From: Cupriavidus sp. WGlv3
Lineage (GTDB): Bacteria; Pseudomonadota; Gammaproteobacteria; Burkholderiales; Burkholderiaceae
Assembly: GCF_023952475.1 (NCBI RefSeq)
Contig: NZ_JALHRX010000016.1
Location: 83,549 to 147,548 of the forward strand
Length of the DNA stretch: 64,000 nucleotides
Direction: 5' to 3'
Part shown: one piece after another, positions 25,484 to 33,832 of the stretch
How the letters are laid out: each line of letters opens with the position of its first letter
Numbering within the stretch: position 1 is the stretch's first letter
Made by a program: the position numbers and the translations under genes
The notes under the pieces: model-generated
The model's database searches: none
Seen by the model: the letters and a program-made list of their open reading frames with translations, nothing else
Told to the model about the DNA's origin: nothing

Positions 25484-26275
25484 TCAGAAGTGCCCGAGAT
25501 AGCCGCCGTCGACCGCCAGCACCTGCCCGGTGACGTACGACGCCGCCGGCGATGCCAGGAACACCACCGCGCCCGCCACCTCCTGCGGCTGGCCCCAGCG
25601 GCCCAGCGAGGTGCGCTGGCGCAGCCACGCGGCCACGCTCTCGTCCTCGACCATGGGCTGGTTCGGCTCGGTGGCGAAGTAGCCGGGGGCGATCGCATTG
25701 ACGGTGACGCCGTGGCGGCCCAGGTCAGCGGCCATGGCACGCGTGAGCGCGTCCAGGCCGCCCTTGGTGGCGGGATAGAGCACGTCGCCGGCGCGCGCCA
25801 CCTGGCCCGCGATCGAGCTGACATTGACAATGCGCCCGTAGCCGCCCTGGCGCATGCGCTGCGCGGCCAGGCGGCACAGCGCGTAGGGCGCCACCAGGTT
25901 GGTCTCGAGCATGGCGCGCAGGTCGCCGGCATCGAGCTGCGCCATATTGCTGCGGTTGCGCGCGCCGGCGTTGTTCACCAGGATGTCGAGCCGGCCATGC
26001 TCGGCATCGATGCGGTCGAAGGCGGCCGCCACGGCGGCCTCGTCGGTGATGTCGAGCACCAGCGCCCCGGCGCTGCCGCCGCGCGCCGCCAGCGTGGCGA
26101 CGGCCTCGTGCACGCGCGGCGCATTGCGGGCCACCACCAGCACATGGGCACCGGCATCGGCCAGCCCGGCGGCGATCGCCAGGCCCAGGCCCTGCGCGCC
26201 GCCGGTCACCAGTGCCACGCGCCCGTGCAGCGCGAATGGGGTACGGGAATCGGGGGATGGGATAGGAGTAGCCAT
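25484..26275 (-). CDS. Short-chain dehydrogenase/reductase
   Basis: A 263-residue classical SDR oxidoreductase. It has the nucleotide-binding TGGAQGLGLAIA motif (about residue 22), NNAG, the catalytic Ser in NVSSIAGQ, and YPATKGG carrying the Tyr-x3-Lys pair. The family's closing VAGAVVFLASPAASYVTGQV and VDGGYLGHF are intact. It is most like gluconate 5-dehydrogenase or 3-oxoacyl-ACP reductase relatives; the substrate is not determinable. The start is the ATG preceding ATPIPSPDS. Transcription is convergent with the LysR gene. Confidence 0.88.
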   Translation of the reverse strand: MATPIPSPDSRTPFALHGRVALVTGGAQGLGLAIAAGLADAGAHVLVVARNAPRVHEAVATLAARGGSAGALVLDITDEAAVAAAFDRIDAEHGRLDILVNNAGARNRSNMAQLDAGDLRAMLETNLVAPYALCRLAAQRMRQGGYGRIVNVSSIAGQVARAGDVLYPATKGGLDALTRAMAADLGRHGVTVNAIAPGYFATEPNQPMVEDESVAAWLRQRTSLGRWGQPQEVAGAVVFLASPAASYVTGQVLAVDGGYLGHF

Positions 26276-26322
26276 GCGGGCGACTATACCGCAGCAGCGT
26301 GCTGCCACACCGTGGCCGCGCG

Positions 26323-27459
26323 CTAGCGGATCAGCTTGCCGGTGGACGACACGATCGACATCTCCACGAACGACGAGCCGGTGTGGCGCGCGGCGCTGTA
26401 GCTGATCAGGATCCCGCCGAGGTCGTAGTCGCGCATGCCCTCCAGCGCCGCGACCAACCGCTCGCGGGTCAGGTCGGGGCCGGCGCGGCGCAGGCCTTCG
26501 ACCAGCACCTTGGCCGACATGAAGCCCTCCATGCCGGCGTTGGACAGCTCCACGCCCTGCTGCTTCGCCAGGCTGCGGTATTCGCTGGCCAGTGTCATCT
26601 GGCTGGAGTTGGTGCCCGGCACCACCTGCGTGATGATCAGGCCGCGCGCGTCGTCGCCGAGCTCGCGGATAAAGGCATCGGCGGCGTTGTTTGACAGCGT
26701 GACGAACTGCGCCTCGCTGCCGGCGCGGCGCAACTCGCGGATGACGCGCGCCGCCTCCGAGCCCGAGCCGATCACCAGCACCGCCTGCGGGTTGGCCTTG
26801 TGCATCGCCGCCACGCCCTGGCTGATGTCGCCCATGGGCCGGGCGAAGTTGACCGTCGCCGCGGGCTGCACGCCGCGCGCCTGCAGCGCGGTGCTGTAGC
26901 CTTCCAGCACGTCCCGGCCGAAGCCGTCGTTGGCGTAGAAGATGCCGATACGGCTCATCCCCGACGTCGCCAGGTGGTTGATCGCGCGCGCTACTTCGTC
27001 CTGGTACTTGGCGCGCACGTTGAACACGTAGCGGTTCACCGGCCGGTGCAGCGTGATGGCGCCGGTTAGCGGCGCGATCAGCGGCACCTTCTGCGCGGCG
27101 ACGATGGGCAGGATGCTTTCGTTCTGCGGCGTGCCGCGCACCATGAACAGCGCGAACACCTTGTCTTCGTCGAGCAGCTTGCGCACGTTGTCGGGGGTGC
27201 GCTTGGCATCGAAGCCGTCATCGTAGGTGACCAGCTCGATGCGCCGGCCGGCGACGCCGCCGCTGGCGTTGACCGTGCGCAGGTACACCTGCGCACCGGC
27301 GATCTGCTCCTTGACCGAGCCCGCCACCGGCCCCGTGACGCCGGCCGACTGGCCGATGCGGATGGTGTTGCGGGTCACGCCCGGTTCCGCCTGGGCGGCC
27401 TGCGCGGCCCATCCCAGCGTGGCGGCCAGCAGGCCGCACGCGATCCATTTCGCCTTCAT
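26323..27459 (-). CDS. ABC transporter substrate-binding protein (LivJ-like)
   Basis: A 378-residue periplasmic binding protein of the branched-chain amino acid/amide family. The signal peptide ends AQAAQA|EPGVTRN. The fold is marked by IRIGQSAGVTGPVAGSVKEQ, ASGGVAGRRIELVTYDDGFD and RIGIFYANDGFGRDVLEGYS. No permease or ATPase genes are adjacent, so it is an orphan receptor in this window. In Cupriavidus such proteins bind amino acids, aromatic acids or amides; the ligand cannot be told. It lies 47 bases after the SDR start on the same strand, so it may be co-transcribed upstream of it. Confidence 0.9.
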   Translation of the reverse strand: MKAKWIACGLLAATLGWAAQAAQAEPGVTRNTIRIGQSAGVTGPVAGSVKEQIAGAQVYLRTVNASGGVAGRRIELVTYDDGFDAKRTPDNVRKLLDEDKVFALFMVRGTPQNESILPIVAAQKVPLIAPLTGAITLHRPVNRYVFNVRAKYQDEVARAINHLATSGMSRIGIFYANDGFGRDVLEGYSTALQARGVQPAATVNFARPMGDISQGVAAMHKANPQAVLVIGSGSEAARVIRELRRAGSEAQFVTLSNNAADAFIRELGDDARGLIITQVVPGTNSSQMTLASEYRSLAKQQGVELSNAGMEGFMSAKVLVEGLRRAGPDLTRERLVAALEGMRDYDLGGILISYSAARHTGSSFVEMSIVSSTGKLIR

Positions 27460-27600
27460 TGTCTCGACCCCTCCGCCTGGACGGCTGCTTTGGTTATTTT
27501 GTCGCGACGCGGCGGGCAGAGCCCGCGCGCCGTCACGCAAGGTACCGCATGCGTCCGGCGTGGGCAAACGGGGAAAACAGGGGGTGTTGCAGCGGCATCA

Positions 27601-27626
27601 CACCGGAACCGGGAACGGTTCCGGTG
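27601..27626. terminator. Perfect hairpin downstream of the DUF1269 gene
   Basis: CACCGGAACC-gggaac-GGTTCCGGTG forms a perfect 10-bp stem. A second perfect palindrome, GGCGCCACGTGGCGCC, lies at 27693-27708, just past the DUF1269 stop. Neither has a U-tract; both are likely 3'-end structures. Confidence 0.5.
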
Positions 27627-27728
27627 CGGCCCGAAGCGCGCGGCAGGTAGCGCGCCGGAGCGCGCCGCGCGGGCGCGCGCAGAGAGACATGCGGCGCCAC
27701 GTGGCGCCAGGGGGCGGCAGGCGCCCGA

Positions 27729-28241
27729 TCAGGGGAACGCCGGAATGGCCGGATCGACGCCGGCGAAGCTGGCTTCCGGATGCGCGTTGCGCAGCAGGGT
27801 TTCGACTTCCTCGACGCGGCTGCGCGGTACGTCGACCATCAGCAGGATCTTGCCCGCCTCGATGTCTTTCTCGAACGCGCGCAGCCGGCTGTTGGGCGCC
27901 GAACTGCCAATCATGCTTGCTGCCCAGGCCCCGAACACCGCGCCCAGCACCGCCAGCACGCCGACCAGCCCCCACTGCGGGGTGTCGCTGACGATCGGGA
28001 ACATCGCCACCACCACGCCGGCCACCACGCCCACGCCGCCGCCGACCATCAGGCCCATTTCGGCCGCGTGGACGATGTCGGACGTCTGGAACAGGTTGGC
28101 TTCATGCAGGCCGGTCATGTCGGCACCGTCGCGCGCCACGAAGTGGATGTGGCGGTTCTCGACGCGGGCCAGCAGCAGGTCATCCATGGTGCGTCGGGCA
28201 CTCGCCAGGTCGGGCAACAACCAGAAGATGCGTTTGCGCAT
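27729..28241 (-). CDS. DUF1269 family membrane protein
   Basis: A 170-residue protein: a soluble N-terminal part (MRKRIFWLLPDLASARRTMD), two glycine-zipper membrane segments (GLMVGGGVGVVAGVVVAMF and GLVGVLAVLGAVFGAWAASM, about residues 72-118) and a C-terminal alpha/beta tail (GKILLMVDVPRSRVEEVETL). This matches DUF1269 proteins, often stress-associated and of unknown function. The start is the ATG with AGGAGAGAG upstream. It stands alone. Confidence 0.85.
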   Translation of the reverse strand: MRKRIFWLLPDLASARRTMDDLLLARVENRHIHFVARDGADMTGLHEANLFQTSDIVHAAEMGLMVGGGVGVVAGVVVAMFPIVSDTPQWGLVGVLAVLGAVFGAWAASMIGSSAPNSRLRAFEKDIEAGKILLMVDVPRSRVEEVETLLRNAHPEASFAGVDPAIPAFP

Positions 28242-28440
28242 GTCTCTCTCCTTGTTCAGGCCGCACCACCGGTGAGGTTGAGGCTGGTCGGAAAGTACCG
28301 CTGGCGGCGCGGGGTTATTTCTTTGTACGCCGTTCATGGGGCCAGCGCAAGGCGCGTTTCGGCGCTGGCGCACGGTGCCGGCGGATGTGATGCGCACGCG
28401 TGTCCCGGGCGGGGCACGCGTCACGTCTGCATCATGGCCA

Positions 28441-29871
28441 TCAGAAAGTGATCGGCAGGCGCACATTGACCTGCAGGTCGGGCGTGTCGCGCGTCAGCCC
28501 CGCGCCTACCGACAGGTTGAGCGTATAGCGGTCGTTGAAGCGGTACGAGTACCCCACCAGCAAAGTGCCCTGGGTCACGCGCACCGAGCCGGGCACGGTC
28601 ATGCCGTTTTGCTTGGTCGGCCAGATGATGGCCTGGTCGTAGCCGATGCTGAACGACGCCTTCTCGTTGAGCGACAGCCCCATGCCGAAGCTGAACTCGA
28701 AGATATCCCCCGGCGCGATCTTGCCCAGGTTCTCCTTCTCGCCGTTCAGCACGGTGCGGCTGACGTTGTCGCGCGCAAAGTTGTGCAGGTAGCTGAAGGT
28801 GCCGAAGAACACCGCCGGATCGGTCGGCAGCAGCCAGGTGATGCCGGGCTGGATCGCCTGGAAGCCGGTGCCGATGGGCAGCCCCAGCGGCAGGCCGGTG
28901 CCCGTGGTATTGCCCACGCAGCGCGTCACGCAATCGGTCACCACCTCGAACGGGTCCTTGCCGGTGTTGGACTTGTAGCGCAGCCAGCCGACGAAGTACG
29001 GGATGCGCTCATTGCCGTAGTTGAGCTGGTAGCGCACCGTGGCCTCGACATCGCCCAGGCCCTTGCCGCTGGAGTTGAACACGTTGTCGACGGCGGTGCC
29101 GGTGAACACCTCGCGGCTGATGGTCGAGCCCGAGGTCTGCACGTACGGCACCTTGGCCTCGATCTCGAACCGCTTGGTGACGCCGTAGCGCAGCGCGATC
29201 GATTCGATATAGGTCGAGGTCTTGACCTCGCGTACATCGATCAGCCCGATCAGGATGGCCGGGATGATCGAGTAGCCGACCAGCGCGACGCGGTTGTTCG
29301 ATGAGTAGCCGTACTGGAAGCCCGGCTCCACCACAAGCTTGCCCTCGGCGGTGAGCACCCCGGGCTGGTCGATCAGCGGTGCCACCTCGGGCGGGCGCCG
29401 GTCGCTCTCGGGCGGCCGCCCCACGGGCTCTTCCACGGCCACCGTCTGCGGGCTGGCCGATTCGCCCTGCTGCGCCCCGGGCTGCGGTCCCTGGGCCATC
29501 ACCTGTTGTGGACTGTTGGCCAGACCCGGCGCGCCCTGGGTGGCGCTGGCGGCCGCTGCCGCGGTGGCGGCATTGGTGGCGTTGTCGGCCGGCATCACGC
29601 CGGGCCCGGAGCGCTGTCCGCCGCGCTTGGCGGCCAGCACCTCGGTGCCGATCACGCTGCGCAGTTCGCGGATCACTGCCTCCTGCTCGGCCAGCGCGCG
29701 CTTCATGGCATCGAGCTGGCTGGCCTGGTCGGCGAGTTCCCTCTGCAGTGATTCCAGTCCGGCCGCGGGTGGCCCCGCCTCCGGCGGCGTCTGGGCTTGC
29801 GCCAGTCCGCCGAGCAACAGCAACGTCGAGCATCCCGCATTGCGGATGCCCTGCATCGACCGCTTCTTCAT
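28441..29871 (-). CDS. FapF-like outer-membrane beta-barrel with N-terminal coiled coil
   Basis: A 476-residue protein. Signal peptide 1-26 (ends LAQA|QTPP); heptad-patterned coiled coil 39-74 (LESLQRELADQASQLDAMKR onward); low-complexity Ala/Gln/Pro/Gly linker about 85-160; then a beta-rich domain to the end, closing with RLPITF (C-terminal Phe, as in outer-membrane barrels). This order (coiled coil, disordered linker, barrel) is that of FapF, the amyloid-secretion channel of Pseudomonas. The sequence similarity itself was judged only by eye. It is last in the operon after a C39 peptidase gene. The start is the ATG with GGAGGAAG upstream; GTG at 29874 is possible. Confidence 0.7.
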   Translation of the reverse strand: MKKRSMQGIRNAGCSTLLLLGGLAQAQTPPEAGPPAAGLESLQRELADQASQLDAMKRALAEQEAVIRELRSVIGTEVLAAKRGGQRSGPGVMPADNATNAATAAAAASATQGAPGLANSPQQVMAQGPQPGAQQGESASPQTVAVEEPVGRPPESDRRPPEVAPLIDQPGVLTAEGKLVVEPGFQYGYSSNNRVALVGYSIIPAILIGLIDVREVKTSTYIESIALRYGVTKRFEIEAKVPYVQTSGSTISREVFTGTAVDNVFNSSGKGLGDVEATVRYQLNYGNERIPYFVGWLRYKSNTGKDPFEVVTDCVTRCVGNTTGTGLPLGLPIGTGFQAIQPGITWLLPTDPAVFFGTFSYLHNFARDNVSRTVLNGEKENLGKIAPGDIFEFSFGMGLSLNEKASFSIGYDQAIIWPTKQNGMTVPGSVRVTQGTLLVGYSYRFNDRYTLNLSVGAGLTRDTPDLQVNVRLPITF

Positions 29872-29945
29872 CACGTCTTCCTCCCCCGGACGGCAGGCTG
29901 TTCTGCAGGAGCCTGCGACCTGTACTGCCGCTACCTCGCTAGCGG

Positions 29946-30821
29946 CTATCTCATGCTTGCGGCCCGCAGCAGCGCATTGTTCAGCGCCGTGTTGGCCAGT
30001 TGCGACCGGAAGGCCTGCAGCGTATTGACGCTTGCGTCGATTGTCATCAGGCTCCGGATGCTCTGGTTGTTCAGGGTGTTCTGGATCACGGTCACCGGCG
30101 TTCCCGCCAGCGCCCCCACCGATGCGGCATTGCCCGGGCCGTTCTGGATCACGTTGAGCAGCCCGTTGGTCACGACCTGGCCGGTGGCGGTGCTGACGGC
30201 TGTCGCCGGCAGGCCAGCCGCACCTGCCGCACCCGCGGCGCCGGCAGAGGCACCACCATTGGCCGCTGTCGTCGTACCGCCCGCAGCGGATGCCGCCGCG
30301 CCGGCGCCATTGGCATTCATCGCCGCGGCGGCGTCGGCCGTGACCGGATTGCCCGCCAGCGCGTTGGCCACCGCGGCATTGGTGCTGGCCACAATGGCCG
30401 GCCCCAGCGTCGCGGCGAGCCGCGCGGCCTGGTCGGCAGTGATGCGGCTGACGTCTGGGATGTTAATGCTGGTAGCGACCACCAGGTCGCCGTTGATGTA
30501 CACCGCGCGTTCGATACCGAACGAAACCTGCAGCCCGGGCATCTCGAAGCCGCCGCGCATGTCGTCGAGCTTTTCATGGGCCACCGGTTTCCAGGCGGCC
30601 ATGCTGCCGCGCGCGGCAGCCACGGGGTGGGAGTCGCCGCGCTCGCGCGCGGCCATGGCCGCCTGCGCCGGCGGCGCCGAGGCATCGGTTGCCCCGGGCT
30701 GCGGCGGCATGCCGGCCTGTGCCGTGCCGGCGTACGCCAGGCCAGCGCCCAGCACCATCGCCGCGGCCGCTGAAGCGGCGCTGCGTGGCACGGCCGGGGC
30801 CGGCAAGGAAATCTGCAACAT
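29946..30821 (-). CDS. Secreted Ala/Asn-rich protein with double-glycine motif, Fap-like operon
   Basis: A 291-residue exported protein not assigned to a named family. A hydrophobic signal-like segment (about 15-36) and Ala-rich region are followed by HEKLDDMRGG (Gly90-Gly91), a C39-type double-glycine site. Then come a beta-type segment (FEMPGLQVSFGIERAVYING), a low-complexity Ala/Gly/Thr stretch (about 165-205) and a C-terminal region with VIQN repeats (LLNVIQNGPGN, VTVIQNTLNNQ). Asn/Gln-Ala composition and the operon suggest a minor fibre subunit or FapE-like factor. It starts 10 bases after the peptidase gene with GAGGAACGC upstream. Confidence 0.65.
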   Translation of the reverse strand: MLQISLPAPAVPRSAASAAAAMVLGAGLAYAGTAQAGMPPQPGATDASAPPAQAAMAARERGDSHPVAAARGSMAAWKPVAHEKLDDMRGGFEMPGLQVSFGIERAVYINGDLVVATSINIPDVSRITADQAARLAATLGPAIVASTNAAVANALAGNPVTADAAAAMNANGAGAAASAAGGTTTAANGGASAGAAGAAGAAGLPATAVSTATGQVVTNGLLNVIQNGPGNAASVGALAGTPVTVIQNTLNNQSIRSLMTIDASVNTLQAFRSQLANTALNNALLRAASMR

Positions 30822-30831
30822 GATGCGTTCC

Positions 30832-31533
30832 TCAAAAATCTCCGGCGCCATGGCGGGGCATGACCGTGAAGAACAGGTTGTCCCGGTTGACGCCCATCCA
30901 GTAAGGACCGCTGGGCGCGACGCGCCAGTCCGCGGCGACATTGAAGCGCGCGCGGTCGGTGCGGTTGTGGATCACGAACAGCAGCTGGCTGTCCCAGATG
31001 CGCTCGAACTGTTCGCGCGACATGGCACGCGTGCCGCGCGCCGGATCGCCGACCAGCACGCGGTTGCCCTTCACGCCCTTGACCACCACGAAATGGTGGT
31101 AGCCGTTCTCGACGATCAGCACGATCGCCGGCACCTGCGTTTCTTCCAGCTTCGACAGCGGCAGCTCAAAGCCATCCGCCTCATAGCCCAGCGCCGCCAG
31201 GAAGCGCTTCATGTCCAGCAGCGAGAACCCCTCGGCGCGGATCTTCTGCTGGTCGCCGTTGAGGTACATGTTCTGGAACACGGTGGCCTCGTTGATCGGA
31301 TGGCCGTACTGGTACGTCAGCAACGTGGCCACCGCGGCCGAGCCGCAGCTGAAGTCGAACTGCTGGCGGATGGTGGACTTGAAGCGCGCCTCGCGGATGC
31401 TGGTGACCCTGACGCTGTAGGGTTCGCCGACCGGGCCGTACAGCGCGACGTCGGCGGCGTGCGCGCCGGGCACGTGCGCCGTGGCCAGCAGCCACGGCAC
31501 GCACGCCAGCAGGATTCGCAGCGGCTTCATCAT
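30832..31533 (-). CDS. Periplasmic C39-family cysteine peptidase (FapD-like)
   Basis: A 233-residue papain-like C39 peptidase. Signal peptide about 1-27 (ends GAHAADVALY). Catalytic residues are visible: Gln58 and Cys63 in QQFDFSCGSAAVATLL, His147 in ENGYHHFVVVKG, Asp163 in VLVGDPARGT. Unlike bacteriocin exporters it has no ABC-transporter domains, so it is a free periplasmic enzyme, as FapD is. C39 enzymes cut after double glycines; both flanking genes encode exported proteins with LDD(V/M)RGG. The ATG overlaps the preceding gene's stop (ATGA), so the peptidase is translationally coupled to one of its probable substrates. Confidence 0.85.
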   Translation of the reverse strand: MMKPLRILLACVPWLLATAHVPGAHAADVALYGPVGEPYSVRVTSIREARFKSTIRQQFDFSCGSAAVATLLTYQYGHPINEATVFQNMYLNGDQQKIRAEGFSLLDMKRFLAALGYEADGFELPLSKLEETQVPAIVLIVENGYHHFVVVKGVKGNRVLVGDPARGTRAMSREQFERIWDSQLLFVIHNRTDRARFNVAADWRVAPSGPYWMGVNRDNLFFTVMPRHGAGDF

Positions 31534-31964
31534 TTGAACTGGACGTTGACGATGGTGGCGTTCTGGATCAGGACGTTCGATCCCGAGTTCTGGATCGCGG
31601 TGGGAATCCCCGCCGCATTCGAGAACGCGCCTTCCGTGATGTGGTTGGTGCCGGACAAGGTGTTGACCGCGGCGTTGTCGGCCACGGTGCCGTGCAGGCG
31701 CATATCGTTGACGGTGACTTCCGCACCGCCGCGGACGTCGTCCAGCCGCGACACGGGCACGGCCTTGGCCGCGCCGGCGAACAGCGCGGCCGGCGCTGGT
31801 GCCGGTGCGGTGCCGGCTGCCGCCACCGCGATGGCCGCGGCAGCGTCCGCGCGCGCCGCGGCCATCGCGGCCTCCAGCCCTGGCGGCTCCGCGCGGGCCG
31901 GCAATGCTGGCCAGGCGAGTAATGCCGCGGCACAAGTGCCGACGGCGAAGCGGACCGGTTGCAT
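31530..31964 (-). CDS. Small secreted protein with double-glycine motif, Fap-like operon
   Basis: A 144-residue exported protein without a named family. Signal peptide about 1-25 (ends PARA|EPPG); Ala-rich region to residue 70; then VSRLDDVRGG (Gly79-Gly80), the same motif as in the 291-residue protein of this operon. The mature part after it is 64 residues of Asn/Thr/Val-rich, beta-prone sequence (TVADNAAVNTLSGTNHITEG; SNVLIQNATIVNVQFK) resembling amyloid-type repeats. Fit: a minor or nucleating fibre subunit cut by the coupled C39 peptidase. It follows a strong hairpin that separates it from the large Gly-rich gene. Confidence 0.65.
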   Translation of the reverse strand: MQPVRFAVGTCAAALLAWPALPARAEPPGLEAAMAAARADAAAAIAVAAAGTAPAPAPAALFAGAAKAVPVSRLDDVRGGAEVTVNDMRLHGTVADNAAVNTLSGTNHITEGAFSNAAGIPTAIQNSGSNVLIQNATIVNVQFK

Positions 31965-32100
31965 GGTGTTCCCCCCTGCCGATGCGCCGACTCTCTCCAC
32001 TCGGCTGCATGGCAACTTGGCTTGCGTAGGCATGACAGGGCCCGGGCGCCCGCACACAGGATGCGGGCGCCGGTCCTGCCGGCATGACCGCGAAACCGCC

Positions 32101-32132
32101 GGCCGGCCCCGGGGCAAACCCGGGGTCCGGCC
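32101..32132 (-). terminator. Intra-operon GC hairpin in the Fap-like operon
   Basis: Arms GGCCGGCCCCGGG and CCCGGGGTCCGGCC lie just after the stop of the first gene and ~140 bases before the second. No U-tract follows. Such hairpins often stabilise an abundant upstream message or partly terminate, giving more of the major subunit than of the accessory proteins. Confidence 0.6.
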
Positions 32133-32144
32133 GCGTTGCGCGTC

Positions 32145-33716
32145 TTACCTGCCGCCCACGTTGAGGTTGGCCTGCACGTTCACGCTTTGCTGCACCAGCG
32201 AGGCCACGCCGCTGTTCTGGCTGGCCATCATGATGCCCGCCGCCGTCTGACCAACGCTGGTCATGGTGTTGGACATGTTGAAGGTGCCTGCGTCGACCAG
32301 GTTGTAGCCGCCGTTGCCGCCGGTACCGCCGGCGCCGCCGTTGCCCACGCCACCCATGCCACCGGTACCGCCAGTGGCCGCGCCGCCGCTGCCGCCGTTG
32401 CCGCCGTTGCCGCCGTCGCCGCCGTCACCGGCGGTGGCGCTGCCGTTCGAGGCCATGGTCGTGGCCGCGCCCGAGGTCGCCGCCGCGCCCGCGCCGCCGG
32501 CACCGCCGGTGCTGCTTTGCGCGCCGCCGGCACCGCCGGTCGCCGTGCCGTTGCCAGCCGTCGCGGTCGAGCCCGCGCCGCTCGAACCGCCCGCGCCGCC
32601 AGTGCCGCTGCCGGCGCCGCCGGTCGCGACCGAGCCGGAGCTGCCGGAGCCGCCCGCACCGCCGGTGGCACCCGCGCCGCCACCGGTGCCGGTGCCCGCG
32701 CCCGCCGTGTTGGTACCGGTCGCGCCGGACCCGCCACCAGCGCCGCCGGCGCCGCCGGCATCCATGCCGCGGCCGTTGGCATCGCCACCGCTGCCGCCCG
32801 CGCCGCCGGCCGAACCGGCCAGCCCGCCGAGGGCACCGCTGGCACCCAGGCCGCCGCCGCCGATCGCGCCAGCGCTGCCGCCACGGCCGCCCGCGCCAAG
32901 CGAGGCGCTCAGAGCACCGCCGCCCTTGCCGTAGGCATCACCGCCGCTGCCGCCCTGGCTGCCCGCGGCGCTGAGTGCGCTGCCGCCCTTGCCATAGGCG
33001 CTGCCGCCATCGCCGCCCCAGCCGATCGCGGCGCCACCATCGCCACCGTCACCGCCCACGGCCCTGCCCGTGGTGGCAGCGCCGGCGCGCGCACCGCCGT
33101 TATAGGCATAGGCCTTGGCGCCCACTGCACCGACCGCGCCGGCGGCACCGTTACCGCCCACGCCACCCGCGCCGGTACCGCCGTTGCCGCCGGTGCCGCC
33201 CTTGCCGCCGAAGCCGGTGCCGCCATTGGCATTACCGAAGTTCTTGGCCACATTGCCGATGTTGGCGACCGTATTGCCGGTGACCTGCCCGTTGAGCTTG
33301 CTGACCGCGATCGCCTTGCTGGTATTGAAGGAATTGGCGATGCTCGACGAGGCATTGCCCGCGTTGGCGGCGGCATTGCCCAGCCCACCCTGGTCCAGTG
33401 TCAGGCGTGTGCGGTTGTCGGAGTTGGTCTTGCTCTTGTTGTTGGAGTTGGTGCGGTTGTTGGAGTCATTGGTCGACTTGTCGACCGCAACGTCGACCGT
33501 GGTGGTGCGGGTGCTGGTACGGGTGCTGGTGCTGTGATCGGAGTTGTCCTGGTTGGACGTCGAGTTCTCATTGGCCAGGGACCCGGCGCCGCTTTGGGTT
33601 GAATTGGCGGTGGCGGTCTGATGGTTCCAGCCATCCGTGTTGGTATTGCTCGGGTTACCCCACGCCGAACCTGCAAAGGCGAGGGCAATCGCCGACGCCA
33701 GAATTGTCTTGTTCAT
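32145..33716 (-). CDS. Large Gly-rich secreted protein, probable fibre subunit of a Fap-like operon
   Basis: A 523-residue exported protein. Signal peptide 1-20; Ser/Thr/Asn-rich spacer 21-105; an Ala/Asn segment about 110-165 (NAAANAGNASSSIANSFNTS; VTGNTVANIGNVAKNFGNAN); about 290 residues of GGxGG/GGAGGSGG repeats; and a C-terminal domain ending SLVQQSVNVQANLNVGG. The Gly tract resembles PE_PGRS or silk-like sequences rather than classical Fap repeats, but the first position in an operon with a C39 peptidase and a FapF-like channel suits the major fibre component. There are no Cys residues. The start is the ATG at the signal peptide, with GGGAG upstream. Confidence 0.65.
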   Translation of the reverse strand: MNKTILASAIALAFAGSAWGNPSNTNTDGWNHQTATANSTQSGAGSLANENSTSNQDNSDHSTSTRTSTRTTTVDVAVDKSTNDSNNRTNSNNKSKTNSDNRTRLTLDQGGLGNAAANAGNASSSIANSFNTSKAIAVSKLNGQVTGNTVANIGNVAKNFGNANGGTGFGGKGGTGGNGGTGAGGVGGNGAAGAVGAVGAKAYAYNGGARAGAATTGRAVGGDGGDGGAAIGWGGDGGSAYGKGGSALSAAGSQGGSGGDAYGKGGGALSASLGAGGRGGSAGAIGGGGLGASGALGGLAGSAGGAGGSGGDANGRGMDAGGAGGAGGGSGATGTNTAGAGTGTGGGAGATGGAGGSGSSGSVATGGAGSGTGGAGGSSGAGSTATAGNGTATGGAGGAQSSTGGAGGAGAAATSGAATTMASNGSATAGDGGDGGNGGNGGSGGAATGGTGGMGGVGNGGAGGTGGNGGYNLVDAGTFNMSNTMTSVGQTAAGIMMASQNSGVASLVQQSVNVQANLNVGGR

Positions 33717-33832
33717 TCGATGCTCCCAGGAGGATTTCACAGTCACAGCGGCTCAGCTCCTGGCCGGCACTCATCGACGAGCGCGCGGCCGGAGGTTCAG
33801 GTCAGGCTTGCTGCCAAACCAGCATGCCTTGC

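Noticed and set aside
29946..31964. C39 peptidase with GG proteins considered as a bacteriocin/microcin locus
   Set aside because: There is no ABC exporter, immunity gene or modification enzyme; the GG proteins are Sec-type exported and large, and a FapF-like outer-membrane barrel is in the operon.
29797..32250. 817-codon plus-strand open frame across the Fap-like operon
   Set aside because: Antisense to four genes with signal peptides, catalytic residues and coupled starts. Its composition is that of a complement frame.
32300..33250. Regular GC-rich repeats considered as a CRISPR array or satellite
   Set aside because: The repeats are short GGN-rich codon repeats within one reading frame, without constant direct repeats and unique spacers.
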